The notes under the pieces: generated by a model
The model's database searches: none
What the model was told of the DNA's origin: nothing
What the model saw: the letters and a program-made list of their open reading frames with translations, nothing else
Shown here: one piece after another, positions 9,003 through 16,369 of the stretch
How the letters are laid out: every line of letters starts with the position of its first letter
Numbering within the stretch: position 1 is the stretch's first letter
Translations under genes and position numbers: made by a program
From: a virus
IMG/VR virus record: IMGVR_UViG_3300043673_000011
Location: 1-40,253 of that record
Length of the DNA stretch: 40,253 nt
Strand: one strand, 5' to 3'

Positions 9003-9949
9003 TGCCGACGATCCTCTCCCGCCTACGAGGCCTAGTCGCGCCCTCTACGCCGGATCAACCGCTGCGCCTCGCGGACGCCGGCGGCGTGACTCCGGGCACG
9101 GGCGGCGGGGGGAGCCCGATCCTCATCGCGCGCAATATGCGCGATGTGCGCCGACAGACTCACCGCGGCGCCGGCGGACATTTAAATCCGACTGGCGTCG
9201 TCGCAGGAAGCTACCTGCTCTCGAACATCCAGGTGGGGGCGGACGGTCGCATTATCGCCGCCTCGAGCGGATCTGGGGGTGGGGGCGGGAGCGTCGTGAA
9301 TCTCACGCCGGACACCCATCCGATCACGGCGCAATCGGTCAATGATGAGTTCGAGTTCGGCAGCTCCATCGACACGGCGGGCGCCAGGTTCGCCGGCGCG
9401 AGCGGCTGGACCGCTTTTAATATTACGGGCTACACCACCGCAATCCTCGCGGGCTCCATCCTGCTCACGAACGTGAGCGCACCAACTTCATTGGTCGGTG
9501 GCTACACTCAACCCATCTCAGGATCGACATGGGCCTATATAGCCAAATTCTCCCCGTCAGGCGGCTCGGCCGGCGGCGGGATATTCATCGCGACCGCCAG
9601 TGGTGCATCGGGAAAGATTAGCGCTCTGTTGATGAGCAGCGGCAGCGGCTTCGGTATTATCGTGCAGCACGAAACGAATGCCACCACGTTCAGCGCGAAT
9701 GCCCTCACCTCGGCCACCTACGCCCCGGTGCTGAACGGGGTTGGCGCGGCCTACCCGTGGGTCTATCTGCAAATTTCTTTTGACGGGACCAACCTGCACT
9801 ACAGCGTGAGTGCTAACGGGATTGCTTTTACCACGATGTTTTCTGAGACGCCGGCGGCCTTTATAGGCACTCCGACATTGATTGGATTTACGCAGGGAGG
9901 CCCGATCGGCTTCAGCACGGTATTGGACTGGTTCAGAAAAACGCTTTAA
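9002..9949 (+). CDS. Tail fibre / receptor-binding protein candidate
   Basis: 315 residues from the ATG at 9002, which overlaps the upstream TAA; the longer frame from 8891 runs over the previous gene. The N-terminal ~100 residues are Gly/Ser-rich and contain LSNIQVGADGRIIAASSG, a fibre-shaft-like motif. The C-terminal ~190 residues have alternating hydrophobic strands and end in DWFRKTL, an ending seen in concanavalin/LamG-like jelly-roll carbohydrate-binding domains. This supports a host-receptor-binding role at the tail tip. It is probably one of the least conserved genes of the phage. No hydrolase motif is visible. Confidence 0.65.
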   Translation: MPTILSRLRGLVAPSTPDQPLRLADAGGVTPGTGGGGSPILIARNMRDVRRQTHRGAGGHLNPTGVVAGSYLLSNIQVGADGRIIAASSGSGGGGGSVVNLTPDTHPITAQSVNDEFEFGSSIDTAGARFAGASGWTAFNITGYTTAILAGSILLTNVSAPTSLVGGYTQPISGSTWAYIAKFSPSGGSAGGGIFIATASGASGKISALLMSSGSGFGIIVQHETNATTFSANALTSATYAPVLNGVGAAYPWVYLQISFDGTNLHYSVSANGIAFTTMFSETPAAFIGTPTLIGFTQGGPIGFSTVLDWFRKTL

Positions 9950-9966
9950 CTCGGAGAAACAATCCC

Positions 9967-10326
9967 ATGTCGAAACTGCTCAATATTGCGCCCGTCGTGC
10001 TCACCAATACCGCCGGCACGAATCTCCTTAACTGCGCGTTGGGCTCGCTCTCCGGTCCGATCGGCTTGACGCTCACCCAGCCGCGGGTGCGCATCACGGG
10101 GGCGAGTTTCATCAACGCTACCGGCTCGGCCGTTTCGGTCTCGCTGTTCAAGGGCGCGACCGGCGCGCACGCCGCGGGTACTGAAGTTTACGGCTCATCG
10201 CTGTCGATCCCGCCGAACGGCACATACATCGATTACACCGAGGTCATTCTCGACGCGGCGGATTTTCTCACCGGCTCCGGGCTCGGCGTCACAATCCGGT
10301 TCACCGGGGAGGTCGAATTCGTTTGA
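9967..10326 (+). CDS. Small beta-rich virion-associated protein
   Basis: 119 residues with GGAGA upstream. The Thr/Val/Gly-rich sequence with alternating hydrophobic residues and no signal peptide suggests a beta-sandwich structural protein. It lies between the fibre gene and the lysis cluster, where minor fibre or decoration proteins are often found. No family is recognised. Confidence 0.6.
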   Translation: MSKLLNIAPVVLTNTAGTNLLNCALGSLSGPIGLTLTQPRVRITGASFINATGSAVSVSLFKGATGAHAAGTEVYGSSLSIPPNGTYIDYTEVILDAADFLTGSGLGVTIRFTGEVEFV

Positions 10327-10412
10327 TTGAGAAGCGCGGCAATGCGAGCAAACCAGGTGTCTTGCAGTATTGCCGCCGAACTTTCCCTTTCAACGCAATG
10401 AGGCGCTGCAAT

Positions 10413-10598
10413 ATGGAACAGGAAATCAAATCCGATTTGTCGAAGGTCGCGGCCGAGGCGAAGATCATCGAGCAGGACGTCACCGCTGCGAAGTCGTGGC
10501 TCTCGAAGAATTGGCACTACGCGATCGCGTTCACGGTCGGCGGACTATTTCTCGGCCTGTCGATCGGAATCAAGATCGCCAGCCACTTGCGCGGGTAG
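10413..10598 (+). CDS. Small single-span membrane protein, holin candidate
   Basis: 61 residues from the ATG at 10413, chosen because GAGG sits nine bases upstream; the frame can be extended to a TTG at 10323 but without support. The N-terminal half is charged and amphipathic (EQEIKSDLSKVAAEAKIIEQD). Residues ~36-56 are a hydrophobic span, and a short basic tail (HLRG) follows. Four bases later comes the endolysin gene, so this is a reasonable holin or lysis-helper candidate. Three more small membrane proteins lie downstream, so which is the holin cannot be told from sequence. Confidence 0.6.
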   Translation: MEQEIKSDLSKVAAEAKIIEQDVTAAKSWLSKNWHYAIAFTVGGLFLGLSIGIKIASHLRG

Positions 10599-10602
10599 CT
10601 CT

Positions 10603-11016
10603 GTGAGCTCGCGCAACCTCGGTGATCTTCGGCCCGAGATCCGGCCTCAGGTCGATGCGTTCCTGTCCGCCTGCAAGGCCGCCGGCGTCGATGTATTGGT
10701 GACCTGCACTCTGCGATCAAATGAGGAGCAGGCGGCGCTGTATGCGAAGGGCCGCACGACAGCGCCAATCGGCCGCAGATACGTCGTCACCGATGCGCCC
10801 GCTGGGAAGTCAGCGCATAACTTCGGGCTCGCGATCGATATCGTGCCAATGGTCGGCGGTAAACCTGACTGGCAGGGCGCAGATCCTGTCTGGCAGCAGA
10901 TCGGCAAGCTCGGCGCGGCCGCGGGGCTCGAATGGGCGGGCGAGCCTGGGTTCCCGTTCCCAGAGGAGCCGCACTTCCAACATCCGACGTGGCGATCGCT
11001 GGCGGGAATCTCATGA
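10603..11016 (+). CDS. Endolysin, M15-family zinc peptidase (L-Ala-D-Glu / DD-peptidase type)
   Basis: 137 residues, GTG start. It has the M15 zinc site: SAHNFGLAID at 70-79 gives ligands H72 and D79, and EEPHFQH at 121-127 gives the third ligand H124 with E121 in the catalytic acid position (three residues before the His, as in T5 endolysin). Length is normal for globular Gram-negative phage endolysins of this class. There is no signal sequence, so it needs a holin to reach the periplasm, where it would cut peptide bonds of the cell wall. It sits in a lysis cluster with small membrane proteins and Rz/Rz1. Confidence 0.9.
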   Translation: MSSRNLGDLRPEIRPQVDAFLSACKAAGVDVLVTCTLRSNEEQAALYAKGRTTAPIGRRYVVTDAPAGKSAHNFGLAIDIVPMVGGKPDWQGADPVWQQIGKLGAAAGLEWAGEPGFPFPEEPHFQHPTWRSLAGIS

Positions 11017-11324
11017 TCGCCGCTCCCCTGATGTTGGAGCATTGCAAGCGCGTCGCCGGTTTCACGAAACTGAAAGCTAGGGTCGCGGCCGACTTTGCGA
11101 AAGCGAAAGCTCGATGGGCCTGGCGACATCGCACGAAGACCGCCGGCGGCCTGGCAATGGCGGCAGGATCGCTCGAGGGATTCATCACCTCGCACCCGGC
11201 GCTGGCCAAGAGCCTACCGGGGAGCGGGACGATGCTCATCGTTTTCGGCGGCGTTGTCACGGCGATCGGCGGCTATAACACGCTCGCCGATATCTTCGGA
11301 TGGAAGGACGATCCGGCGCCGTGA
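11013..11324 (+). CDS. Small membrane protein of lysis cluster
   Basis: 103 residues from the ATG at 11013, which overlaps the endolysin stop (ATGA). The N-terminal half is strongly basic and helical. Residues ~43-57 and ~72-92 are hydrophobic (GGLAMAAGSLEGFI; MLIVFGGVVTAIGGYNTLADIFGW). The second half resembles small hydrophobic proteins often annotated near phage endolysins. It could be a holin or anti-holin. No enzymatic motif. Confidence 0.6.
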   Translation: MIAAPLMLEHCKRVAGFTKLKARVAADFAKAKARWAWRHRTKTAGGLAMAAGSLEGFITSHPALAKSLPGSGTMLIVFGGVVTAIGGYNTLADIFGWKDDPAP

Positions 11325-11722
11325 GCAAGCTCTCCCGCTGGCCGCGCGTTTTTCAGGACCAGCTCGTCGAACCGGAAACCGACACCGACTTCCTTCTCGA
11401 CGATTTCGACGAGACCATCGCGGCAGACATCGAGTCGACTCGCCGCGGAATGCGTGCGCTCAGCCCGGGCAGCATGCCATCGGCCGAATTCATGGCCATG
11501 CAAAACAAACTCGTCGACGGGCTGATCGAGGAGGTGAAGGAGCTGCGCCACGAGCTCGCTAAGGTCGTGCAGAGTTTGAATCGCAAGGCCTCAAAGAAGA
11601 CGTTCGAGGACTTCTCTAAATCCATGAGAGAGGGAACAGACAAGAGATTGGATACCATCCGCAACTGGGCTTTGGCTCTGATTGCGGCCGGCGGTTTCGC
11701 AATGGCGCTGCTCAGGAAATAA
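11321..11722 (+). CDS. Coiled-coil protein with C-terminal membrane anchor, lysis region
   Basis: 133 residues from the GTG at 11321 that overlaps the previous stop (GTGA). An acidic N-terminal region is followed by a long amphipathic helix (~60-112, Leu/Val/Lys/Glu heptads) and a hydrophobic C-terminal segment (~116-131, WALALIAAGGFAMALL). This topology, a cytoplasmic coiled coil with a tail anchor, is common among uncharacterised phage lysis-cassette proteins. It may regulate the holin. Function unknown. Confidence 0.6.
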   Translation: MSKLSRWPRVFQDQLVEPETDTDFLLDDFDETIAADIESTRRGMRALSPGSMPSAEFMAMQNKLVDGLIEEVKELRHELAKVVQSLNRKASKKTFEDFSKSMREGTDKRLDTIRNWALALIAAGGFAMALLRK

Positions 11723-11727
11723 GGGGG

Positions 11728-12099
11728 ATGCAATTGGACGCACGACAGGCATTGATTTTAGTTTTCAGCTTCGGCGCGCTGTTCCTCGGGATACTGATCC
11801 TTTACGTCGCGGTGCGGATCCACCGCAAGGTGTCGGATCTGCACAGCAATGCGATCGAGGGCGTCCCGGCGGCCGATGCCAGCCTGATCAGAGGCGATAT
11901 CGCCGCCATGCGTACGCACATGGCCAGCAATCACGATGAGATCGATGGGGAGCTGCGGCCGCTGGTCGCGGATACTAATTGGCTCGCCACCATGTTCGAT
12001 CGGTTTTTAAAGTTCGAAAGCGATAAGCCGCCGCGGCCCGAGAAACGGCAGAAACCGATTCCGACCCTGGTCTCAGTCAAAAAGGATCCGCCGTCATGA
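11728..12099 (+). CDS. N-terminally anchored membrane protein, lysis region
   Basis: 123 residues with a GGGGG ribosome-site-like run upstream. Residues ~9-29 form one clear transmembrane helix (LILVFSFGALFLGILILYVAV), followed by a basic stop-transfer (RIHRK), a helical soluble part and a Pro/Lys-rich tail. It overlaps the Rz start by an ATGA. It could be a further lysis accessory protein. No family recognised. Confidence 0.6.
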   Translation: MQLDARQALILVFSFGALFLGILILYVAVRIHRKVSDLHSNAIEGVPAADASLIRGDIAAMRTHMASNHDEIDGELRPLVADTNWLATMFDRFLKFESDKPPRPEKRQKPIPTLVSVKKDPPS

Positions 12100-12575
12100 G
12101 CGAACTGAAGCTTTACTTTGGTCTCGCCGGCGCCGCGATCGTGCTCGCCGCCTTTACCTGGTGGAGCGTGCATCGCGAGAACGTCGGCGAGCAGAAGATC
12201 ATCAAGAAAGACGACGCAGCGCTCGCCGTGCGACATACCGAGGTCGTCGCGCAAACGGCCGCCAACATTGCCAAGGCCGACGCGGCCGATTCAGGAGCCG
12301 ATCATGATCAGCAAGTTATTGATGCCTATCGCGCTGCTCACCCTCAGCAGCCTGTGCGGCTGTGCGTCTCAACGGGTAATAGCGTCCAGCGAAGCCCCAC
12401 AAACCAAACCGCCAACGGCGGCACTCCGGGTCCCGGGCCCGGATCCGCTGCTGTTCGAGAGGTGCAAGACGGAGCTGCTCAACCTGGACCAGACATCGGC
12501 CCCGGGCTTGACGCCCTCGTGCAAGCAGCTGGACGAGTGGCGACTCTCTACCGTGACGAGCAGCTCCGGCAATGA
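12096..12575 (+). CDS. Rz: Rz-like inner-membrane spanin
   Basis: 159 residues. Residues ~7-24 are an N-terminal membrane anchor (YFGLAGAAIVLAAFTWW). A charged helical periplasmic region follows, and a C-terminal segment ends in LVQAAGRVATLYRDEQLRQ, a typical Rz C-terminus that contacts the outer-membrane partner. A second gene encoding a lipoprotein lies wholly out of frame within its 3' half and past its stop, the classic Rz/Rz1 arrangement. Together they would span the periplasm and fuse inner and outer membranes in the last step of lysis, which implies a Gram-negative host. Confidence 0.85.
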   Translation: MSELKLYFGLAGAAIVLAAFTWWSVHRENVGEQKIIKKDDAALAVRHTEVVAQTAANIAKADAADSGADHDQQVIDAYRAAHPQQPVRLCVSTGNSVQRSPTNQTANGGTPGPGPGSAAVREVQDGAAQPGPDIGPGLDALVQAAGRVATLYRDEQLRQ

Positions 12576-12609
12576 GGCTGTGGTTTCGCCGCAAGCCAAA
12601 GCTCCCTGA
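12304..12609 (+). CDS. Rz1: Rz1-like outer-membrane lipoprotein spanin, nested in Rz
   Basis: 101 residues from the ATG at 12304, read in the +1 frame relative to Rz. The start is chosen because it gives a good lipoprotein signal: a short basic N-terminus, hydrophobic LLMPIALLTLSSL, then lipobox LCGC with the lipidated cysteine at residue 20. A Pro/Thr-rich mature part follows, as in Rz1 proteins. Longer in-frame starts remove the signal peptide and are unlikely. It extends 34 bp past the Rz stop and overlaps the next small gene. Confidence 0.88.
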   Translation: MISKLLMPIALLTLSSLCGCASQRVIASSEAPQTKPPTAALRVPGPDPLLFERCKTELLNLDQTSAPGLTPSCKQLDEWRLSTVTSSSGNEAVVSPQAKAP

Positions 12610-12757
12610 TATCCCGCCGTCGCCGTATCGGGTGCCGACGGTCGACATCAAGCCGCTGCAGCCGAAGGACCCGGATTACGTGGTCACCGAGACCGAGATG
12701 AGCCAAACCGGCATGTTTCGGATATTCCCCTGGCTCAAAAAGAAGGACGAGTCTTAA
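12572..12757 (+). CDS. Small basic/Pro-rich protein at end of lysis operon
   Basis: 61 residues, starting in an ATGA overlap with the Rz stop and overlapping the Rz1 3' end by 38 bp. It is Pro- and Lys-rich (RRKPKLPDIPPSPYRVP...). There is no membrane segment or known motif. It is the last rightward gene; the convergent integrase gene ends 18 bp further on. Confidence 0.5.
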   Translation: MRLWFRRKPKLPDIPPSPYRVPTVDIKPLQPKDPDYVVTETEMSQTGMFRIFPWLKKKDES

Positions 12758-12775
12758 GGTCCCATGCCGCGCAAA

Positions 12776-14257
12776 TCATTGATTTCTGGAGCTTATCGGG
12801 ATCAGTAGATCTTGTCGTAGCGCGCCCCCGCTACCACAGAATCTACCTGTGCCCGTCATCAGCATGATTTCCCGGGCTGCCAGCGTGGCCCTGACGTGAT
12901 GGATACCGGCGGGAACGCACGAAATCGGGCCGACGAGCTCCCTTAAGATGTCCCTGGCCGCCGGTACGTCCTCACCCTCCAGGACCTCCCGCATATTGAG
13001 CACCGTCGCCCGCCATTCGGCAGGAGAAGGCCTGGGTAAGGCGAAGTCCAGGTAGGTCACATTGGTCTCGGCCTTGCGCCTGGCGGCTTCGATAGACGGC
13101 GCGGCGACCTCAGGGGTCAAAATTCCGGCGTCCACGAGTCGCTGTAGCTCCTTCAGCTCCCGATTCGCCGGCGGCGGCGCGACGGCCGGCTGTTCCTCCT
13201 TCATGGCCTTCACGCCGAGCGCGATCGCGGCGTCGGACAGCAGCTCCTTGAAGACGGGATCGAGGATCATGTCCTCGGCGATGCGCATGGGGAAGGTGTG
13301 CGCATTGGCGCAGGCGTGGGCGCCTCCCTGGTGATGGGCGCCGCAGCGGTAGCGGCGCTGGCCGCCGCCGTAGATGACGAGCTTCGAGCCGCACACGCCG
13401 CATTCCAGCAGCCCTGAGAGCAGGTATCGCTGACCGCGGGTGTGCGCAGTGTGCGTCCGGAACCGCGCCTGCACCAGGTTCCACGTGGACCGATCTATGA
13501 TCGCCGGACATTCCCGGACGATCCATTCCGACTCTGGCCGCTCGCGCCGTGCGCGAATGCCTGTGTCGGGATCCCTTGACCATTTCGATCGATTCCATAC
13601 CTGACGGCCAATGTAGCGCTCATTGCGCAGCAGCGCGTGCAGCGTCGAGACGAGCCATTTACCGCGCGGGTTAGACCTGGCCTTCCAGCCGGCGCCCGGC
13701 GAGGGTATGCCGCGTTTATTGAAATCTGCGGCGATCTCTTTGAGCGAGTCGCCGGCGGCGAACCTCGCGAAGATCTCGACGACGTGCTCGACGTTGTCGT
13801 ACGCCTTGCCGCCCGTCGGCTTGCCGTCGCGCGCCAGGAATTCGTGAGACGAGTGCGTGCGGTCGGCGATCATCGATCGCATCTCCTCGCTCATGATTCC
13901 CGACATGCCGGCCTGCATGCGCGCCGTGCGGCTATCCGAATCGAAGCCGTCCTGCACGCCGACGACGCGCACGTTTCGGTGGCGAAGCCTAGACAACATG
14001 GGCGCGAGATCCTGGCTGCGCGACAGACGCGAGAGATCCGAGATCAGCAGGACGTCGCCGGGCTGCAGCGCCTCGAGGGCCGCGAGGACTCCCGGGCGGT
14101 TGCCGACGGCGGCGCCGCTGATTCCCTTATCCGAGAACCGCTGGCCGACCTTGAGGCCGTGAGTCTTAGCGTAGGCTTCGCAGATTGCCCATTGATCGGT
14201 GACCGAGGACTCGGATTGCTTGTCCGTGCTGAATCTTCCGTAGAGCAGGGCGCGCAT
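12776..14257 (-). CDS. int: Large serine integrase
   Basis: 493 residues. The N-terminal serine-recombinase domain has YGRFSTDKQ with the nucleophile S10 flanked by R8 and Q14, followed by DKGISGAAVGNRPGV and ISDLSRLSRS (conserved Asp/Arg). The central recombinase domain starts near FARFAAGDSLKEIAADFN and includes LLRNERYIGRQVWN. A zinc-ribbon follows (CGVCGSKL...YRCGAHHQGGAHAC), then a C-terminal coiled-coil-like region. Length and order match phage integrases that recombine attP with attB without supercoiling. It is the last gene of the leftward operon, coupled to a tiny upstream ORF. attP should lie beside it. An excisionase (RDF) is not recognised. Confidence 0.93.
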   Translation of the reverse strand: MRALLYGRFSTDKQSESSVTDQWAICEAYAKTHGLKVGQRFSDKGISGAAVGNRPGVLAALEALQPGDVLLISDLSRLSRSQDLAPMLSRLRHRNVRVVGVQDGFDSDSRTARMQAGMSGIMSEEMRSMIADRTHSSHEFLARDGKPTGGKAYDNVEHVVEIFARFAAGDSLKEIAADFNKRGIPSPGAGWKARSNPRGKWLVSTLHALLRNERYIGRQVWNRSKWSRDPDTGIRARRERPESEWIVRECPAIIDRSTWNLVQARFRTHTAHTRGQRYLLSGLLECGVCGSKLVIYGGGQRRYRCGAHHQGGAHACANAHTFPMRIAEDMILDPVFKELLSDAAIALGVKAMKEEQPAVAPPPANRELKELQRLVDAGILTPEVAAPSIEAARRKAETNVTYLDFALPRPSPAEWRATVLNMREVLEGEDVPAARDILRELVGPISCVPAGIHHVRATLAAREIMLMTGTGRFCGSGGALRQDLLIPISSRNQ

Positions 14258-14260
14258 TTT

Positions 14261-14386
14261 TTAGTTTTGATCCCTCACCAAAGGCGGATTTTGGGGTGCA
14301 ACGGGCGGCGAACGCAACTTTCGGCGAACCGCGGCCTTGGCGAGCAGTCTGATCAGGCGTTGCATGGCTGGACTGGGAACCGTCAT
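14261..14386 (-). CDS. Tiny basic ORF upstream of integrase
   Basis: 41 residues from the ATG at 14386, preceded by GGAG at good spacing and only 2 bases after the previous stop; an internal ATG gives 34 residues. The sequence is basic (MQRLIRLLAKAAVRRKLRS) with a Pro-rich end. It ends 3 bp before the integrase start, and the integrase lacks a clear ribosome site, so translational coupling is possible. A recombination directionality factor can be a small basic protein beside int, but nothing proves it here. Confidence 0.45.
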   Translation of the reverse strand: MTVPSPAMQRLIRLLAKAAVRRKLRSPPVAPQNPPLVRDQN

Positions 14387-14388
14387 CC

Positions 14389-14697
14389 CTAGGCTCCGGG
14401 CGGCTCGATCGTGCTCTTGATCGCCGCCTCGGCCTGCCTGATCCAGACGCGATTGACCCGGATCTCCTCGGCGACCTCGGCCGGCTCGATCAGCTTGGAA
14501 TGATGGTTCATGTGGCTATGCTCGAGCTCGTCGGTCGTGCGGCCGATCTCCTCTATCGCGAATTCGAGTAGCAATTTCATTTCGTCAAAGTGATTGACTA
14601 GCGGACGGATAGGATACGTCTCTGCATACAGATTTCGAATCAGCGGCCACTCGCCGGGACTGAGACGCACTTTTGTGAAGTCAGGCCGATCGCTCAT
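14389..14697 (-). CDS. Hypothetical phage protein
   Basis: 102 residues, start overlapping the HNH gene stop (ATGA). Rich in Glu, Ile and His, and predicted helical; contains DELEHSHMNHHSKLIEPAEVAEEIRVNRVWIRQAE. No membrane segment or known domain. Position at the distal end of the early operon, between HNH and the integrase, does not define its role. Confidence 0.65.
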   Translation of the reverse strand: MSDRPDFTKVRLSPGEWPLIRNLYAETYPIRPLVNHFDEMKLLLEFAIEEIGRTTDELEHSHMNHHSKLIEPAEVAEEIRVNRVWIRQAEAAIKSTIEPPGA

Positions 14698-15116
14698 GGA
14701 AACATCCCGATCGCGCGGCCGGCGCGGCGCGACTTATAGGCTTCGCGCCGATGCATTGCATGGTCATAGCGCAAATGGCAACGCTGGCACCAGAAGCGCA
14801 GGTTATCGTCGGCGCAATTCTCGGGCGTGTGATCCAGGTGCGCGACGGTGCAAACGATACGTATGATTCGCAGCATCGCGTGATGCTCATCGAGCCGGCA
14901 CCATGCCCATTGCCCAGGCGACGGCCATTGCGTAGACAAGCCGTCGTCACCGGTCGGCACGGCCGCGTACCAAGTTCCATCGCGCCGGCGCCCGCCGAGG
15001 GCGTGATTGCGCACACCACAGTCCTCGCATTTGTTGCCGGCGCGCTTGCGTATCCGGTCGCGGATCTGCGGCCAGTCCGGCGGATAGCGGTCCTTATTCT
15101 CTGGCTTGATCGGCAT
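14694..15116 (-). CDS. HNH endonuclease
   Basis: 140 residues. A CEDCG zinc knuckle (C30, C33) pairs with C110-QR-C113 to form a structural zinc site. The HNH motif is AHLDHTPENCADDNL (H93, D95-H96, N100 region), ending in CHLRYDHAMH (H114, D118). It would cleave DNA using a divalent metal. In many phages a free HNH nuclease next to the terminase takes part in packaging, but this one is in the early operon far from the terminase genes, so a recombination or nicking role, or a homing-type origin, is also open. Confidence 0.85.
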   Translation of the reverse strand: MPIKPENKDRYPPDWPQIRDRIRKRAGNKCEDCGVRNHALGGRRRDGTWYAAVPTGDDGLSTQWPSPGQWAWCRLDEHHAMLRIIRIVCTVAHLDHTPENCADDNLRFWCQRCHLRYDHAMHRREAYKSRRAGRAIGMFP

Positions 15117-15134
15117 TTTGAAATGGACGGCTGT

Positions 15135-16364
15135 TCACGACTCGAACACCGGCGCGTAATCCTGCGGCCGCTTAAACGCCAGCGCCCCGTCCGGCATGCG
15201 CCAGGTGCTGGCGACCGCTGCAAGGCAATCGCGGGAGGCCTCGCCGTCATAAGCGTCCGGTTGCACGCGCAGCAGATATCGCTTCACCGTGCCGTCTGGC
15301 TCAGGGGTGGAGTTGAGCAGATCAATCATGATGATCGGCTCATCCGCGGGGACTTCTTTGCGAAGGAGTCGCGCGGTTCGAAGCCCTACGATGTAATGAT
15401 CGGCGGGCAGCTCCTGGACAACGGTGGCGCCTGAATCGGTGAGGTAGCGCTTCGGGCCGTAGCGCTCGATCATGACGCGGCGAATTTCCGCATTCGATTC
15501 GCTTTCGATTTGCTTCACGGTGAGCGTTTGTGGCGCCTCGATTATTTGCCCATCCAGTCGCACGCCATGCCAGTGATAGAGCTTCCAGCCATCGCGCCAC
15601 TCATGCGACGGGCCATCGGCACAGTGCGGACGGTTCTGATCGTCGACTTTCAAACGACACGGGAAATCCGAGACCATGCAGAACTCCTCGTGCATGATGC
15701 GAAATCCGCCGTTTAAGGTCGCTTGCTCCCAACAGGCGTACTTCTCAAATTCCGGAAGCTGCAGCCCTAAAATGTCTCGGCAGGCCGTGAGGTAGCAGTC
15801 GTACGAGGACCACATGTTTCCTCCCTGATACATCGAGTACCAGTTCTGAGCGCACTTGAGCCCGAATACGGCGTGCTCGCCCAGGATTTCGCGCGCCAAT
15901 TGAGCGAAGCGCTCAGCGTCGGTCGCAGCGCGGGTCGCAGCGCCGGTCGCAGCGTCGGTCGCAGCGTCGGTCGCAGCGTAGGTCGCAGCGCGGGTCGCAG
16001 CGTAGGTCGCAGCGTCGGTCGCAGCGCGGGTCGCAGCGTCGGTCGCAGCGCCGGTCGCAGCGTCGGTCGCAGCGCGGGTCGCAGCGCGGGTCGCAGCGCG
16101 GTTTTTCCGCAGCCACCAAATGGCTGCAGAAAACCCGCCGGCCATTGCCATCACGAGCGGGCTTGAGACGATGATCACGCGCGGCTCTTTTAAGCCCGAT
16201 ACGCGATATAGCTCCTTAATCGCGGCGGTGAGCTTCGGCCGATCGCAAGAATCGGTGCGCATGGCATTGGAGATCCAGGACGAGGCGTGCTCGTCCATGC
16301 GCAGCTGCTCGGCTTGCGTGATTCCGCCCTTGGCGGATGTGGGGGTGCGGATGATTTTTGCCAT
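15135..16364 (-). CDS. DUF6745-type protein with membrane segment and 15-unit AAT-x repeat
   Basis: 409 residues in three parts. An N-terminal ~95 residues ends in a hydrophobic stretch (VIIVSSPLVMAMAGGFSAAIWW). Next is a 60-residue array of 15 tetrapeptides x-A-A-T, where x is only Arg, Asp, Gly or Tyr. The C-terminal ~240 residues have the pattern CADGPSHEWRDGWKLYHWHG, then VKQIESESNAEIRRVMIERYG and RYLLRVQPDAY, which I recognise as DUF6745. The function of that domain is not established. The gene follows directly after a TGHHH-motif protein; such pairs recur in other genomes from memory. The repeat looks like a flexible or helical linker whose length can change by 12-bp slippage without a frameshift. 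Confidence 0.75.
   Translation of the reverse strand: MAKIIRTPTSAKGGITQAEQLRMDEHASSWISNAMRTDSCDRPKLTAAIKELYRVSGLKEPRVIIVSSPLVMAMAGGFSAAIWWLRKNRAATRAATRAATDAATGAATDAATRAATDAATYAATRAATYAATDAATDAATGAATRAATDAERFAQLAREILGEHAVFGLKCAQNWYSMYQGGNMWSSYDCYLTACRDILGLQLPEFEKYACWEQATLNGGFRIMHEEFCMVSDFPCRLKVDDQNRPHCADGPSHEWRDGWKLYHWHGVRLDGQIIEAPQTLTVKQIESESNAEIRRVMIERYGPKRYLTDSGATVVQELPADHYIVGLRTARLLRKEVPADEPIIMIDLLNSTPEPDGTVKRYLLRVQPDAYDGEASRDCLAAVASTWRMPDGALAFKRPQDYAPVFES
15921..16100 (+). repeat. 15 tandem 12-bp units GGTCGCAGCGNN inside DUF6745 gene
   Basis: Fifteen consecutive 12-bp units share an unchanged 10-base core and differ only in the last two bases (CG, CC, TC or TA on the + strand). On the coding strand these are the first two bases of one codon: CGC, GGC, GAC or TAC. 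All other positions are constant. In protein order the variable residues read RRRDGDRDYRYDDGR. Because 12 is a multiple of 3, unit gain or loss keeps the frame. Confidence 0.95.
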
Positions 16365-16369
16365 GAGGA

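Noticed and set aside
13637-14392. Rightward 251-aa frame opposite the integrase
   Set aside because: Antisense shadow; composition unlike a real protein.
15921-16100. CRISPR array
   Set aside because: Units are 12 bp with two variable bases, not repeats with ~30-bp spacers, and they are inside a coding region.
15873-16166. Rightward frame with RSVGRSAGRS repeats
   Set aside because: It is the opposite-strand reading of the 12-bp array; the DUF6745 frame continues into a recognised domain on both sides.
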